In this document: positions 51,301 through 60,420 of the stretch, piece after piece | Layout: each line of letters starts with the position of its first letter | How positions within the stretch are numbered: position 1 is the first letter of the stretch | Assembly: GCF_026914265.1 (NCBI RefSeq) | Contig: NC_069135.1 | Location: forward strand, 28,462,738-28,526,737 | DNA: 64,000 bases | Direction: 5' to 3' | Origin: Mya arenaria | Lineage: Eukaryota > Mollusca > Bivalvia > Myida > Myidae | Made by a program: the position numbers and the translations under genes | Notes under the pieces: model-generated | Told to the model about the DNA's origin: nothing | Seen by the model: the letters and a program-made list of their open reading frames with translations, nothing else | Database searches by the model: none

Positions 51301-54300
51301 AGTCATGGCCAACCTTATTTCATGCATAACTATTTGAATAATAGGCAAATACTTAAGATCAAAATATCTATTTTTTTTAAATAATACCATTTCCACTCTA
51401 CCAGAATTTGAGTCGTAATATATTGTTCAGTAAACATGAATTTCATACTTTAATTTCCTTTTTGAACCATATGCCTTTACATGTCGATAAATTGTATATA
51501 GAAGCACTCACAATTCCAATCGATGAAGAAACGGATTTTGCTTGAATATCGGAATCTCTGTTAGTTTGTTGAAGTTGATTTTTCTGTAAATATAAGATAC
51601 AAAATATGTAGATGTAAATAAGACAAAATTGATTGCATTCCTAATCAAAATATGTTGAAAATAAGATTGGAAACTGGATATCATGAGAGGAAAGTGGAAA
51701 GGTTCTATTACACCCATCTGTGTACAAGAAGCAACTAAAGTACCAGGGTAAATAAATTATTAGCCTCTCAATTTGCCTACATCATGGTAAAAGCTGGTAG
51801 CAATAATAAACACCAGGTCAAATTGTCACCATGTAGTGTTTTTACCCAAAGGTTAAGAGCATAAATCACGGAGCGGACCAATTTATATGTCTGTATACAA
51901 GCAATTCATCCCGTCACTTTGACACATAGCTCTCGACTACTGCGGAATTTGTGCACCTTGAAAACTCTTGTATCGCTCATCTCACACCTAACCGCGGCTT
52001 GTTTTAAACAAATAATCATAAAAATAGTACAATCTGATAACCTTGATAACATAAAATATGTCTCTTTCATTGCATAAGGTGCGTATTGCTATAATTTAAA
52101 TATGATAACCTTGTATGCATTAAATTATCACACTTTTCATTTGTACTGAATTTTGTATTTATACATTTCAAGATTTGCAGATTTTTAAATCTATTAAATC
52201 AAATATATACATTTGAATATTATTAGCACCCATATAAAGCATTGCTTATGTCAAAATTTTGTTTTTCCTTTAGAAATTAAGTACTATTTATAAAATTTAT
52301 AAATTTATATTTAACAGTCCCAAAGAAACATTTACTTGATGATAAAATATTTTGTTCAAATAACTCATGACAACCTTATAAAGAGCAAGTTTTTATAGAT
52401 TTTCAAAAATTGTCTAAAATTCCAGAATCCACAAATTTTAACACATTATAATTTAAATAAAAATAAAATAATTTCAACCAACAGAAAAGTTATTTATTTC
52501 CAAAAGTGGTGATGGTTATTTGTTTTTTCAAATGCAACATCAAAGTTTATAAACTATTTTTAAGAGATAACATTTTGACAAATGATGGCTGACAAAGTCA
52601 ATAAGGTGGTGAAAAAATATGTCAATCCGACGATACTTCACAGCAATGCGCTGTTCACGGTCACAAAAATGCTTTCTTCGTGCCGCTGTAGTACTAAACA
52701 GGCTTCTGGGAGACTAAAATTCAGACCTACTGATAAAATAACAGACACGTTGACGCTATTGGTATACATTTTTTCGATACCCTCAAACATAAAATTTGAC
52801 ACCTCGGTATCAAGATATTGCACAAATGAATCATAAAACCATACTTTCATCAACATGTTTTATGACTGTTTTATCAAGGTGTTCAGTCTAATTTGAAATT
52901 CTACCATCCCTTCTTGTTTTCAGATTTAAATATAAAATGGCTTGGTGCATGTATCTTTTTAAAAAATCAGGCCCCAATTTCTTGCAATATCTTAAGTCCC
53001 TTTTAACAGAATTAAACTTAGCTCACTATTTTTGTTTGGGTATAATTTGTGTAATATTTACATTCTTAAAACTTATTGGACTTAAAAATGAACTGATAGT
53101 TATCATAATCACAATGAACTATTTTTTCCTAGGTAAAATCAAAAATCATAGTTTGGCTTAATGATATATTTACCCTGACTCAGGCTTGTTATGCTTAAGG
53201 ACTTTCGAGAAATTGGGGCGTGCTCTTCGGAGCCTTTAGCTAGACTCGAGAGTGTTCGTACACATGGGTCTGGATACTACTAGGGAGTTCTCAGATACTT
53301 ACATGTCTTTTAACGCTGGAAGATTCGCGAACACGCTTTCATTGATGAACGTAATCTCGTTGTTGCTCAGGTCACTGGAAGAGAAAAATTATGTTATAGG
53401 TTGCCACAGGTTTTAAAGTTGGTAAAAAAAAGTTACACACCACCTTATTAATCAATTCAAATTAGTTTAACAATAATTTGCAATGTATTTTTTGCATGAT
53501 CATTTATCTACTGTTTATGAATGTGTGCTAAGAAAACTATTTCTTGAAACCTTTCAGCTTTCACCAAAATTTTGATATTAGTTCTTAAAGCTTGGGCCTT
53601 ATACTCTTGGCGAAAAGAAAAACTCAGCCTTTGAACTTTTGTAGCGAACACCTTGACAATGATTGCGAAAATAACCCATTTTGTTGAATTTCTTAAACCA
53701 GCATTCTTATACAGGCACTTGCACAAAAAATTCCATTTCACAGGCAGGTATTTGGGAAGTGGCATTGAAAATACACAGTTCCATCTTGTGAAGTCTCGAC
53801 ATGTGTTTTCTCTCCTATTCCTTGTAAAGTTTATTTATTCTTCCGATTTCTTCCCTCCTCGCGCACTTCCATATGCGCTACAGAAACAACTATAGCTGAC
53901 TGGAAGTCTGACAGAGCTAAGCTTAGACGAGAATATTTTGTAAAAATACAAACCGAAATTTTTCTGTATGTCTTAATGTTAGCGATTATATTGAACTAGG
54001 GCATGGTGTCTTCTGTTGCCTATTTTTATTTCTAAGCTTTCATAACATTGTTTTGTTTCTTCGCTTCAAACAAAACACAGTACGATCCATAACATATGTT
54101 GTTATTGTTGTTGTTTGACTATTAAGATCTATGATTTGAAACAGACATTGTACCAAGTTAGAAGAAAATGAAAAGTTCATACTGGGGAATGTGTCTTGAT
54201 GAAAGATGCGGACACTTGAATTTTACACATTAAAATACTATTTACATCATGAATCTAGCAGGCTGACAAATGTTTGAAATTTGAAATCTAGATTTCTCTG

Positions 54301-57300
54301 CAAATATACTCCACAAGAGCTTTATACCATCTATTTACTGCCTAAAATATTTTTTAACACATATAATTAAAAGACCAAATTTAAATGACTCATCAACAGT
54401 AACATCTTAATTTATAAACATGAAGTTGAATTTCAAAATTTAACCTGATCTTTGACTTTTTCCCATCATTCTAATCTTATACTTCTGTCTTTTCTACCAG
54501 GTTTGGAATGTGATTTAGTATCAAATTGCGATTATTTGGATCTCATATTAACTCCGGCCCTGTAATCTTGTCCCCATTACGCCATCTTGCATTACCAAAT
54601 TCATGCCTATGAATAGTAAATTAAGCTTACACATTTAAAAACTGTTGCGATTATACTGCAAGGATAGTAATTTTAAATTCTCAACTATCACCTGTCAAAC
54701 CCTTCTGCCCAGTTCCCTTGCATAAAATTAGGAAAATGTTATAAACAATACTAAAATCATTAGATATCCTTTGAAATTTAAATATTCCCCCCTAATTTGT
54801 CTTTGAAATATGAATATTCCTAATTCAAAACACCATGGGTAGGCTATTTTATGGTCAATTTCAACCCATAAAACAGGATGTAATTCTATCGTGTTTTAAA
54901 TCAGATGGTCACTTAAGGTCGAATTGTTAAGTAATTTACAAACCCCATAAAAAAGAGACAGTTTGTGAAAATATGGTGGTCTAGAATCATTTCTGACATA
55001 AAAATATGCTATTTTAATCAAACAGTTGAAACAAAATTTACTAAACTTTGCCAAAATCTGCAATGAAGGTTTTGCCTTGAATGAACATAACTTTATGTCA
55101 TGACACATGTACAGCAGAAAGTATCTTTACACACTTTGTACATGAGCCCGAATCAAAAAGACACTGAACTGTTAATAATAAAATTTGAAACTTTTATTTG
55201 CCATAAAAAAAACATGAGCAATTTATCCCAAACACTTAATAAAATGTCAAAAAGTAGCTCTTAAATGTTAGTGTTTTACTGGGGGAAATACACACACTAT
55301 CACAATTTTGCTTGAAGATCATTTTAGAAACCATAAAATCATATGATACAAGATGGCTAAATACTATCATATCATCTTTATTCTTTTGCAATCATACTTT
55401 CTATTTTTTATTAGTTAAACTGTCACTTTCAATTCATAAAACTCAGCGAAGACTTCAGCACCTGGCCAAATGACAAAAGAGCCTTAGGCATGTCATTTAA
55501 GTAAGTAAATAGTTTAAGTGGTTTATTTATTTTACTTAAATGTATTAGTACAGGTGACAAGATCAGACATTTTGTATTGAAAATATAGACTTTTTTACTT
55601 TTTATGATACAATATGTGGCTTATGTCATGAATACAATAAGTATTACGATTGAATACAAAAAGTTGAATAGACAAACTCATTGGATTTATTACAGTGACA
55701 TATCTAGTTATTCAAGAGCAAGAGAGTAAATCAGTCTGATGGTATTATGGCAATTTTCATTTTTTAAACCTAAATCAGAAAAAGAATGACAGTAAAAATA
55801 TACTACACTATAGCACTGACTTTACCTACAGAAATATCTTTTCCCTTACAGTTTTGCAGCATATTTCAAGCCCCAGTCTTCCCTCAAAATCTGAGATTAC
55901 CCACTAGCCCTCACCCACCCTCCATGTCCAAAACACCCAACCAAATTCAATGAACAAAAACAAGCATATCAAAATGCTGCAGGGTGCTTCAACTATTCAA
56001 GCCTGCTGGATCCAGGAAACATGCCATAGATTCAAGGCATCAGTGACATCATCGGTCCTCCAATTATCGAGTATCCTCCTCTAAAAGGCTTGGAGAAAGT
56101 TGGTAAATAATTCTATTCATTGAGCAAATTTTCCCATATTTATTCAGGCTAAATTCAATGTGTGTCAATCAAACAAGCTCCGTTCTTGAGATTAGCAACA
56201 ACAATGGTGACTTGTATATTGATCTAACAATGTTTTGTATGTGTAAAATTTTTACCAAAGATTTTTCATGAACATAGTCAAATAATAGTCAATTAAGCGA
56301 AAAAGGAATAGATATTGGGTCTCAAATTTACTAATGATGTTGACCTCAAACAAGCTTTGTATATAAAGACATTAATGTAAAATTCCAAGACTTTGTGATT
56401 TCAAATTTCAGAATTTGAGACAAAGATACTAGTCGTCAATTAAAACAAGACTTTTTAACAGAAAACAATGATCTTCATCTCTGAATCTTATATTTACTAA
56501 AAACAGATAATGACAAGATTGGAAGAAATATAAACATTTTTTTCGCATTCAGTGGGCCTCAATGGGGCATAAAATTGTTCTTTTACGATTAAAATAAATA
56601 AGCGAATAACGATCACCGCTTCTATCAAAAACATTAAATATCAGACCCAGATTTGCATTTAAACAATGGAACACCTGCGTGTTACTTTATTCCCCCAAAT
56701 ACACACATTAAGGATACATGTGCTATCGAGTTACGCGAATTCAAAAACACATTGGTCGGGGTAACAACAGTTCTTTGTAAAGGCATCCTTTGCTTGTTAG
56801 GATTTGTAGCCTTACTTAATGTAACTTTATTCGATCTGTAATTTGAATTAACCGCATTTAAAATTATATCACGGCCTTACTAACTTTTCTATCAAATTCA
56901 TCCAGATAAAAAGTAAGTTTTAACAGAATGAAGCTCAGGGTGGATACTTGATTTAAAAGAAAAATATAACCACTTCAGTTTCATAAAACTGTGACATTAG
57001 TTAGATTTATTAAATTCGTATTTAACGCCATGACCAATATTAATTTTAAATACTGTTTGCATTAAATACCAGGTATCTTTCAATTTGTTACAATTGGTAA
57101 ATGAATTCAACATTTATATAAATTTTCGAAGTTTAATTCATTTGTTCATTTGCAAAAACATTCATGTATATTTATTCCTGAATGATAGCTTCACATGACC
57201 TTCCTAGCGAACTTTATATTTTGTGTCACTTAACAGCAAACAATGCAAGACTCAATTCAACCCCACTTCAGAGTCGGCCAAACTTTCAAGAGGTACCTGA

Positions 57301-60066
57301 AGAAAATCACTAGTTAATACAAAGTGTCCCCGAGCCACTCAAAATATGGAAGGATTTCAATTCTATTCAATAAAATCAATTTCTACTTGGGATTAGCTTC
57401 GGAGAATACTCCAGTACACCTGCATAAACCATATTTGTGAAGCTTTTATATCGAAGCTTTGAGGCCATTATTAGTAGATTCTTTTCACACACGTTTAGCA
57501 ACAAAAGTGAGAGGTTTTAGAAAAAGCCTTTTCAAACTTGAATTGAGCCACTTCTGATTGAAGCCTATTGTCCGTGCGGACTAATTTGGGATATCTTACT
57601 TCACAACAACACTCTTAATGCTAATTCAAACTAAGTCTTATTTTTTTAATATGGCAAAATCATTCCATTACGAGATTTAAGTCTGCATTATTTTATTATT
57701 AAGAAAACAAAGTAGATATTGGTTTTGTTTTTTTAAGCAGAATGAACAACTTGATAAGAATTTTTTTGATACAATTATTTAGATAAATAATTGAGAAATA
57801 TAAAAAAATGAAAGGGCAAAACCTTATCAGCACTTGAAAATTTCAGATGTACTTCAGTTGGTTTCATGGTTAGGGACTCTAGACCACTTTTTTTTTGGAG
57901 GGGGTGATTTCCAGAGCCTGCTAAAGTTCCAGAGCCTGCCAAAGTTGCCTTACATACAAATCCCAATTTTGAGGGAAAATTTATAATTTCAAAAAGTCAG
58001 AGGGACAAGGGCCAATGTACGTCATTGACAATATATGGTTAAAACCCTTTAAACATGGGCAAAAATAGTCATATATGAACCAACAGGAAAAAAACATGTT
58101 ATAGCTCAGATAAAATAAAACGATCCTTGACCAGTGTTACGATTATACTTACATTTTCTGCAAATTTATTAAGCCTTTGAAATCATCAGGATGAATGGAA
58201 GATATTCCATTGGACTGTATCTCCCTGCAAAAACAAACAGGGCACAGACATGAGCAGACAGGCAATAGCTGCAAAACAACAGTAAATCAAGTAATATTTA
58301 TCAGTCTGCTCAAAATCAATCTGGACATGTGAAATACAAGAAATTCATTTGCCCAAGAAAATTTGGATGGCACTTTATGGCCATACAGCTTAATACAATT
58401 ACAATATATCGCCAAAAAAGGTACAACCTCTGTAGGCCTGTTAGACATTGTGCTGGAAATAGCAAACTGAATATCACAGAATAGTTTGAGTTCTTCTGAT
58501 ATTGCACTGCAATTTACACTAATTAGCAATTATGTTCATCCCCTGAAGCAGAAAACCCAAGTCCCTAACACAATGTTCGGGGTAGGGACAACCCAAGTCC
58601 CAAACACAATGTTCTGGGTAGGGACACCAATTTTGAACTGCCTGCGCATCCTTTGAACCCACAAAATAAATTTCTACTGAGCGTAAACATATTTATTTCA
58701 CCCTATAAAATAACCTGCCCAATTTGCAAACTATGAGCATCCCTGGACCAGCAGTCGAAAAAAAAACATAAGGGAAAACCCTTCATGTTCAAATGTTTAG
58801 TGGCAATGAGGTGGGCTGCAAGCAAGTTAAATAAGTGTCCTGGGCCAGTGTTCATAAAATATATACTACTGAAAGTTGATTTTCTAAACTTTACATAGTC
58901 TGCTTAAAAAATATTTAGAAGTTTTTTGTGTTAAATAAAAATATGAAATTGAAAATAAGTCTATGAAAATAGTCTTTTTGACATTATCAAGACCAGATGA
59001 CCAGTTAGAAATTAAAATTAGGAAAAGGACTTGTAGTAAACCAGCTGTGGTTATAATTCTTAATCCATCTACAATACATATTAGTTGAAGTTTGGAATTC
59101 ACATTGCTACATTCAGAATTAACACCTGGGGAAGATTTCGCCTGTTTGGCAAGATAAGGCACCAACTCAGGGACTAACTTGCTGATAATGGTGGTAATTT
59201 ATTGAAATCCGAACATCCCAGAGCTAGCCTTCAAAGAATTAAGTTCTAAACCTCATTTTCCCCATGATGAAAAGGAGGTCCTAGCAGACTTTGTAAAAAT
59301 GAATATAAATACTGTGATTTCAATTACTAAGTAATATTTACTTAAAATTATATGAATATACATTTACAAATTTATAATTGACAAACTATTTTGGGTCGAA
59401 CAAATAAGAGATACAGTGGGTTTGCTGTTTTTCATTATATTTTTCTGAAGACAAGCCCCTTGTTCAAAGAAAAAATGTCTAAAAAGGGTCAAATAGAAAA
59501 AAAACAGGTGCTCCAATTAAAATCTTATTAGCAAATCAAAACTCCTTATTGCCAATAAAATACTGTAATAATTTATGTTTTCCAAATCAATTTTATAATA
59601 AGCGAAAATGTTGGGAATCACATAATTCTTGATATTATATTTGGAACATGCTGACCATAACAGTCATCAAAGTATTTTGATATACAGTATATATTTTACC
59701 AGTGTAACTTGTAACTAAATGCATATGCTTTAAGTGATTGAAACGGAATAAAAAGTAGAAATCATGAAGAACAAATTATCAAACAAATGTGAATTATAAT
59801 ACGAAAAGTTACTTGAATGTCAATTTCACCTGTATTTATACAATGAATACACAACAGAAGTACATTGTTTACATTCAATGTACTCACAGATCTGTGATCC
59901 AGGTCGGTAGATCCTTTGGAACCTCGATTAATCCCAATCTGCTACAGTCAACATAATCACCTAAACACGAACAAGCGGACGGACAACCGTTACTTGTAGC
60001 TAAAACTAGATTAGTACAACAATCCCAGACAAAAGCGGCCCAAATGAAAAAATAAATGGCCGCCAT
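21723..60066 (-). CDS. LRIG: LRIG-type leucine-rich repeat and immunoglobulin membrane protein (19 coding exons, 1322 aa)
   Basis: Nineteen exons join in frame with GT/AG borders: 60066-59888, 58224-58153, 53374-53303, 51583-51512, 51137-51000, 46206-46063, 45679-45536, 38561-38490, 34135-34064, 29093-28950, 27790-27566, 27178-27015, 26516-26371, 26011-25837, 25113-24829, 24624-23887, 23629-23075, 22663-22547 and 22177-21723. The sum is 3969 bp. Domain order: signal peptide, LRRNT (C28, C32, C34, C41), 16 LRRs (about 60-445), LRRCT (FCDCQLSW...C), three Ig domains (about 500-795), transmembrane helix (about 822-843, AVVCCVVGTSLVWV as in vertebrate LRIGs), then a tail of about 480 residues. 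Vertebrate LRIGs have 15 LRRs and 1065-1119 residues. LRIG1 restrains ErbB receptors and the worm relative SMA-10 promotes BMP signalling; a role in tuning such receptors is inferred. The tail carries PPIPPKPS, a PPPPPP run and several YxxM/Y-rich motifs. Confidence 0.95.
22547..22663 (-). CDS. LRIG: LRIG exon 18: proline-rich tail segment
   Basis: 117 bp, acceptor TATTTCAG, donor CACCAG|GTTGGT, phase 1 to 1. Encodes DYMYGTEDIPQTPPR and FHPPPPPPIGG, a poly-proline stretch fit for WW or EVH1 domains. As a phase 1-1 exon of 39 codons it could be skipped without a frame change. Confidence 0.85.
23075..23629 (-). CDS. LRIG: LRIG exon 17: Ser/Asn-rich cytoplasmic tail with Cys cluster and PxxP motif
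   Basis: 555 bp, acceptor TTTTTGCAG, donor TTCCAG|GTTGGT, phase 1 to 1. No similarity to vertebrate tails that I recognise. It carries a CRNCGDSNSPNHVKTCKH cluster (C-x2-C-x10-C-x-H), then PPIPPKPSR, a likely SH3 ligand, and an RSRS stretch (IARSRSCS) that could be a 14-3-3 or kinase site. Confidence 0.88.
23887..24624 (-). CDS. LRIG: LRIG exon 16: Ig domain 3, transmembrane helix, start of tail
   Basis: 738 bp, acceptor CCTTGCAG, donor GATG|GTAAAT. Ig3 has MECLAQG...LTWYHKG...DAGEYTCEMSNTLG. A glycine run precedes the helix GIIIIAVVCCVVGTSLVWV, which ends in the basic stop signal YKTRKR. TDETTLPGEVPSSGYMSSE after it matches vertebrate TDETNLPADIPS. Confidence 0.96.
24829..25113 (-). CDS. 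LRIG: LRIG exon 15: Ig domain 2
   Basis: 285 bp, acceptor TTATTTTAG, donor CTAC|GTAAGT. Encodes VFPKFTKRPQNVTA...ISWQKDGG...RRMQVIPEDDHFFIV...YSCIAKNDAG, near-identical in plan to vertebrate Ig2 (RRMHVMPEDDVFFIV). Confidence 0.95.
25143..25445. repeat. Dispersed repeat with internal (GAC)n tract
   Basis: Starts AAGAGCACCGCGGAGTGGG, passes through a GGGGGGATAACTC block and a GTTTTTGAGTTATGAGG block, then a GACGACGACGACGCAGACGC tract. It ends CAATAACTCGAC...TTCGAAAAACAGACGAGC. The layout matches a repeat I recall as common in bivalves. It lies in the intron between Ig1 and Ig2 exons of LRIG. Confidence 0.55.
25837..26011 (-). CDS. LRIG: LRIG exon 14: second half of Ig domain 1
   Basis: 175 bp, acceptor AACCTACAG, donor TATG|GTAAGT. 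Encodes DAGRYQCVISNEYGSAYS, matching vertebrate EGKYQCVISNHFGSSYS. Confidence 0.92.
26371..26516 (-). CDS. LRIG: LRIG exon 13: first half of Ig domain 1
   Basis: 146 bp, acceptor CATTCCAG, donor ACATT|GTAAGC, phase 1 to 0. Encodes ...VIKGANITLNCSAAST... and FQWKKDN, giving the B-strand cysteine and core tryptophan. Confidence 0.92.
27015..27178 (-). CDS. LRIG: LRIG exon 12: LRRCT cap
   Basis: 164 bp, acceptor TTTTTAG, donor TGTG|GTAGGT, phase 2 to 1. Encodes SLFCDCQLSWVPIWL, then CGHPQHLNGRSIFTV, the LRIG C-terminal LRR cap. Confidence 0.95.
27566..27790 (-). CDS. LRIG: LRIG exon 11: LRRs 14-16
   Basis: 225 bp, acceptor CTTTCAG, donor CAGTT|GTAAGT. Includes the LRIG signature repeat with a 3-residue insert (NNRISSTIEDLKGVFTGL; vertebrate NNEISWTIEDMNGAFSGL) and NNRIKTITKQAFMGLD. 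Confidence 0.95.
28950..29093 (-). CDS. LRIG: LRIG exon 10: LRRs 12-13
   Basis: 144 bp, acceptor CTTTTCAG, donor AACT|GTAAGC. Encodes DLHRNELVTVESDSL... and NLASNHIEFIQEEAF.... Confidence 0.9.
29094..34063. other. LRIG intron 9, no feature beyond a microsatellite
   Basis: AT-rich intron. Apart from the GAT microsatellite near 30.25-30.35 kb I see no exon-like segment with splice borders, no transposon ends and no RNA gene. Confidence 0.5.
30252..30352. repeat. (GAT)n / (ATG)n microsatellite
   Basis: About 33 trinucleotide units, with a GGTGATGGTGATGGTCAT interruption near 30271-30288 and decay into GACGATGAGG on the right. Intronic. Confidence 0.9.
34064..34135 (-). CDS. LRIG: LRIG exon 9: LRR 11
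   Basis: 72 bp, acceptor CTTTTCAG, donor ACATT|GTAAGT. Encodes VVSNNQIFRIEPKSWEYA, matching vertebrate HLSQNAINRISPDAWEFC. Confidence 0.9.
36653..36680. repeat. 28-base G homopolymer
   Basis: An uninterrupted run of 28 G on the plus strand, preceded by TTTTTTGGC and followed by CTCTCTCTCC. It is rare in such AT-rich DNA, can form G-quadruplex, and may have an unreliable length in the assembly. Confidence 0.9.
36692..36890. repeat. Tandem duplication of about 99 bp
   Basis: Two units begin CAAAG and share TTTATTTGTTGCAG, GAGATG...GGCTGCACTT and ACCAGATCTTTGACC-type strings. They are about 80% alike by eye with small indels, directly beside the G run. Confidence 0.7.
38490..38561 (-). CDS. 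LRIG: LRIG exon 8: LRR 10
   Basis: 72 bp, acceptor CTTTCAG, donor GAGTT|GTAAGT. Encodes QLDENNLTTISQNWLYGL, a near copy of vertebrate QLDHNNLTEITKGWLYGL. Confidence 0.93.
39416..39485. repeat. 35-bp tandem duplication
   Basis: CAGCCCATTTATA(A/C)TATTATT followed by AATTTTGT occurs twice with a 35-bp period and three or four mismatches. Confidence 0.75.
40305..40385. promoter_or_regulatory. Cluster of three TCAAGGTCA motifs
   Basis: TGACCTTGA at 40309-40317, TCAAGGTCA at 40345-40353 and TGACCTTGA at 40373-40381: three exact extended nuclear-receptor half-sites (ERR/NR5A type) in 73 bp. Further AAGGTCA half-sites follow to 40545. They may belong to a decayed repeat rather than an enhancer. Confidence 0.3.
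41979..42074. repeat. 32-bp tandem repeat, three units
   Basis: ACCAAGCTTTCTAAAATTTG and the following 12 bases repeat three times. The third unit has three substitutions. Confidence 0.9.
45536..45679 (-). CDS. LRIG: LRIG exon 7: LRRs 8-9
   Basis: 144 bp, acceptor TTTTACAG, donor TCTTT|GTAAGT. Contains LAGLTFQGLHGLQRLKLHRN, very close to vertebrate VDGLTFQGLGALKSLKMQRN. Confidence 0.93.
46063..46206 (-). CDS. LRIG: LRIG exon 6: LRRs 6-7
   Basis: 144 bp, acceptor TTCCAG, donor TGCT|GTAAGT. Encodes FLKNNELSLF... and KMSKNKIQILPKDLF..., matching the ...IPPKMF repeat of vertebrate LRIGs. Its upstream intron holds the nested hAT/piggyBac elements. Confidence 0.9.
46284..48366. mobile_element. 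hAT-type DNA transposon with intact 8-bp target duplication, split by a second element
   Basis: The left end TAGGGATGCAAACGAAT is mirrored by ATTCGTTTGCATCCCTA at the right end. CAAACTAC stands directly outside both ends (46276-46283 and 48367-48374), the perfect 8-bp target duplication expected of hAT elements. Subterminal ATTCGAATATTCG repeats occur at both ends. Without the inner insertion it is about 970 bp, and I see no transposase, so it is non-autonomous. It lies in LRIG intron 5. Confidence 0.92.
46927..48035. mobile_element. piggyBac-type DNA transposon inserted at TTAA inside the hAT element
   Basis: TTAA followed by CCCATTTCATTC at 46923-46938 is mirrored by GAATGAAATGGG followed by TTAA at 48024-48039. 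The terminal CCC and duplicated TTAA are diagnostic of piggyBac. Two inverted copies of TACACCTTTTGGTGTA lie just inside the left end. A frame near 47190 opens DRTLDHSDDSDIG, resembling the acidic N-terminus of piggyBac transposases, and ends after about 25 codons. At 1109 bp it is too short for a whole transposase, so it is a deleted derivative. Confidence 0.88.
48422..48556. mobile_element. Short MITE (TAGGGTTTTAGC ends)
   Basis: TAGGGTTTTAGC at the left is mirrored by GGCTAAAACCCTTA at the right. The interior has GTGTTGCACCCTGCCCCCTG. About 135 bp, and apparently a relative of the element at 49311, 56 bp after the hAT element. Confidence 0.65.
49311..49684. mobile_element. MITE with internal 21-bp tandem expansion
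   Basis: TAGGGGTTTAGCCAGG at the left and GTTAAACCCCTTTT at the right form imperfect inverted ends like those at 48422. Internal strings (CAGGGTGCAGCACC, AGGGTGCT) are shared with that element. Confidence 0.6.
49337..49432. repeat. 21-bp tandem repeat, 4.6 units
   Basis: GGGCAGGATGCTGCTGAAAA plus one A repeats with a 21-bp period, with G/T and A/G variants. It lies inside the element at 49311-49684 and is absent from its shorter relative at 48422. Confidence 0.9.
50665..50965 (-). mobile_element. tRNA-derived SINE interrupted by a MITE
   Basis: On the minus strand, CTAGTGCGTATGTGCCTGTC...GGGTTTGCTTCC resembles a decayed tRNA head, followed by CTATGGTATTCTCTAGGCC. The body end GTACTGGTTTGTACCCAGG is shared with the SINE at 15345. 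A 138-bp inverted-repeat element separates body and tail. Confidence 0.65.
50712..50849. mobile_element. MITE (GTATTCAATATC ends) inside the SINE
   Basis: GTATTCAATATC at 50712-50723 is the exact complement of GATATTGAATAC at 50838-50849. The next bases, CGTCCTTGTC and CCACCTTAGA, remain partly similar. No coding. Confidence 0.75.
51000..51137 (-). CDS. LRIG: LRIG exon 5: LRRs 4-5
   Basis: 138 bp, acceptor TTTTTCAG, donor AAACT|GTAAGT. Encodes THNDIHTINPSAL... and DLSYNVLREV..., with no frame change. Confidence 0.9.
51512..51583 (-). CDS. LRIG: LRIG exon 4: LRR 3
   Basis: 72 bp, acceptor TTTACAG, donor GAATT|GTGAGT. Encodes KINFNKLTEIPIF..., matching vertebrate KLNNNELETIPNL, the second repeat there. 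Confidence 0.9.
52971..53219. mobile_element. MITE (GCCCCAATTTCT ends)
   Basis: GCCCCAATTTCTTGCAATAT at the left matches the complement of the right end (GCCCCAATTTCTCGAAAGTC) at the first 12 bases and 16 of 20 overall. CTTAAG follows in both. About 249 bp, 83 bp outside the LRR 2 exon. Confidence 0.75.
53303..53374 (-). CDS. LRIG: LRIG exon 3: LRR 2
   Basis: 72 bp, acceptor CTTCCAG, donor GACAT|GTAAGT. Encodes DLSNNEITFINESVF..., one exact repeat unit. Confidence 0.9.
53375..58152. other. LRIG intron 2, no recognisable feature
   Basis: AT-rich with scattered short open frames that lack splice borders or family resemblance. I see no convincing transposon ends, no tandem array and no RNA gene. 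Confidence 0.45.
58153..58224 (-). CDS. LRIG: LRIG exon 2: LRR 1
   Basis: 72 bp, acceptor TTTTTGCAG, donor AAAAT|GTAAGT, phase 2 to 2. Encodes LEIQSNGISSIHPDDF... By alignment to vertebrate LRIG it is one of two N-terminal repeats where vertebrates have one. Confidence 0.88.
58225..59887. other. LRIG intron 1
   Basis: Non-coding apart from a 36-bp tandem duplication near 58.55 kb. GGGCCAGTGTTCATAAAATA at about 58844 looks like one end of a MITE, but I could not find its partner. Confidence 0.45.
58555..58626. repeat. 36-bp tandem duplication
   Basis: ACCCAAGTCCCTAACACAAT and the next 16 bases occur twice with a 36-bp period and two mismatches. Confidence 0.85.
59888..60066 (-). CDS. LRIG: LRIG exon 1: signal peptide and LRRNT
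   Basis: Starts at ATG 60066 in an optimal context (AAGATGGCG). Encodes a hydrophobic leader and the C-x3-C-x-C-x6-C LRRNT cap (CPSACSCLGDYVDC), ending LPTWITDL, close to vertebrate LPSWVARL. Donor GATCT|GTGAGT, phase 2. Confidence 0.93.
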
Positions 60067-60069
60067 CTT
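60058..60069 (-). promoter_or_regulatory. AAGATGGCGGCC at the LRIG start codon (Kozak and YY1-type motif)
   Basis: The minus strand reads AAGATGGCGGCC with the initiator ATG inside. It is both an ideal translation context and a match to the YY1 motif often found just downstream of animal transcription starts. That suggests a short 5' UTR, which is inference. Confidence 0.55.
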
Positions 60070-60420
60070 AGATTTCGGGTCAACCCCGTGTGAAGTTTAA
60101 TTTCTACGAAATGCGTCCGATCGCGAACAAAATATTCATCGCTAGTCCTGTAGGTAAGTTCTCTGACATTATTTTAAATTAATTCACTTCATTATTAATC
60201 GCAAAAGTACGGGAATTCACAGAAAACCTCCGAATAAAACACGCGACCGATGTACACAAATTCACACGATTGAGTGTAACCTCTTTATCACACATTCGAG
60301 TACGAAACATTCCTATACACAGAAAGGAGAAATCTGATTGGTTCAAGGGTGTCACGTGCGGTATACATTGACACTTCGGGTATGAAAACGCTCTTCAAAG
60401 AGTAAATGGGTTTTACGGAA
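60070..60420 (-). promoter_or_regulatory. LRIG: Presumed LRIG promoter and 5' UTR
   Basis: Locally GC-richer with CpGs (GTCCGATCGCGAAC, CACGCGACCGATG, CACGTGCGG) in an AT-rich setting, directly upstream of the start codon. No TATA box. A plus-strand donor-like CTGTAG|GTAAGT at about 60148 also occurs (see findings). Confidence 0.45.
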
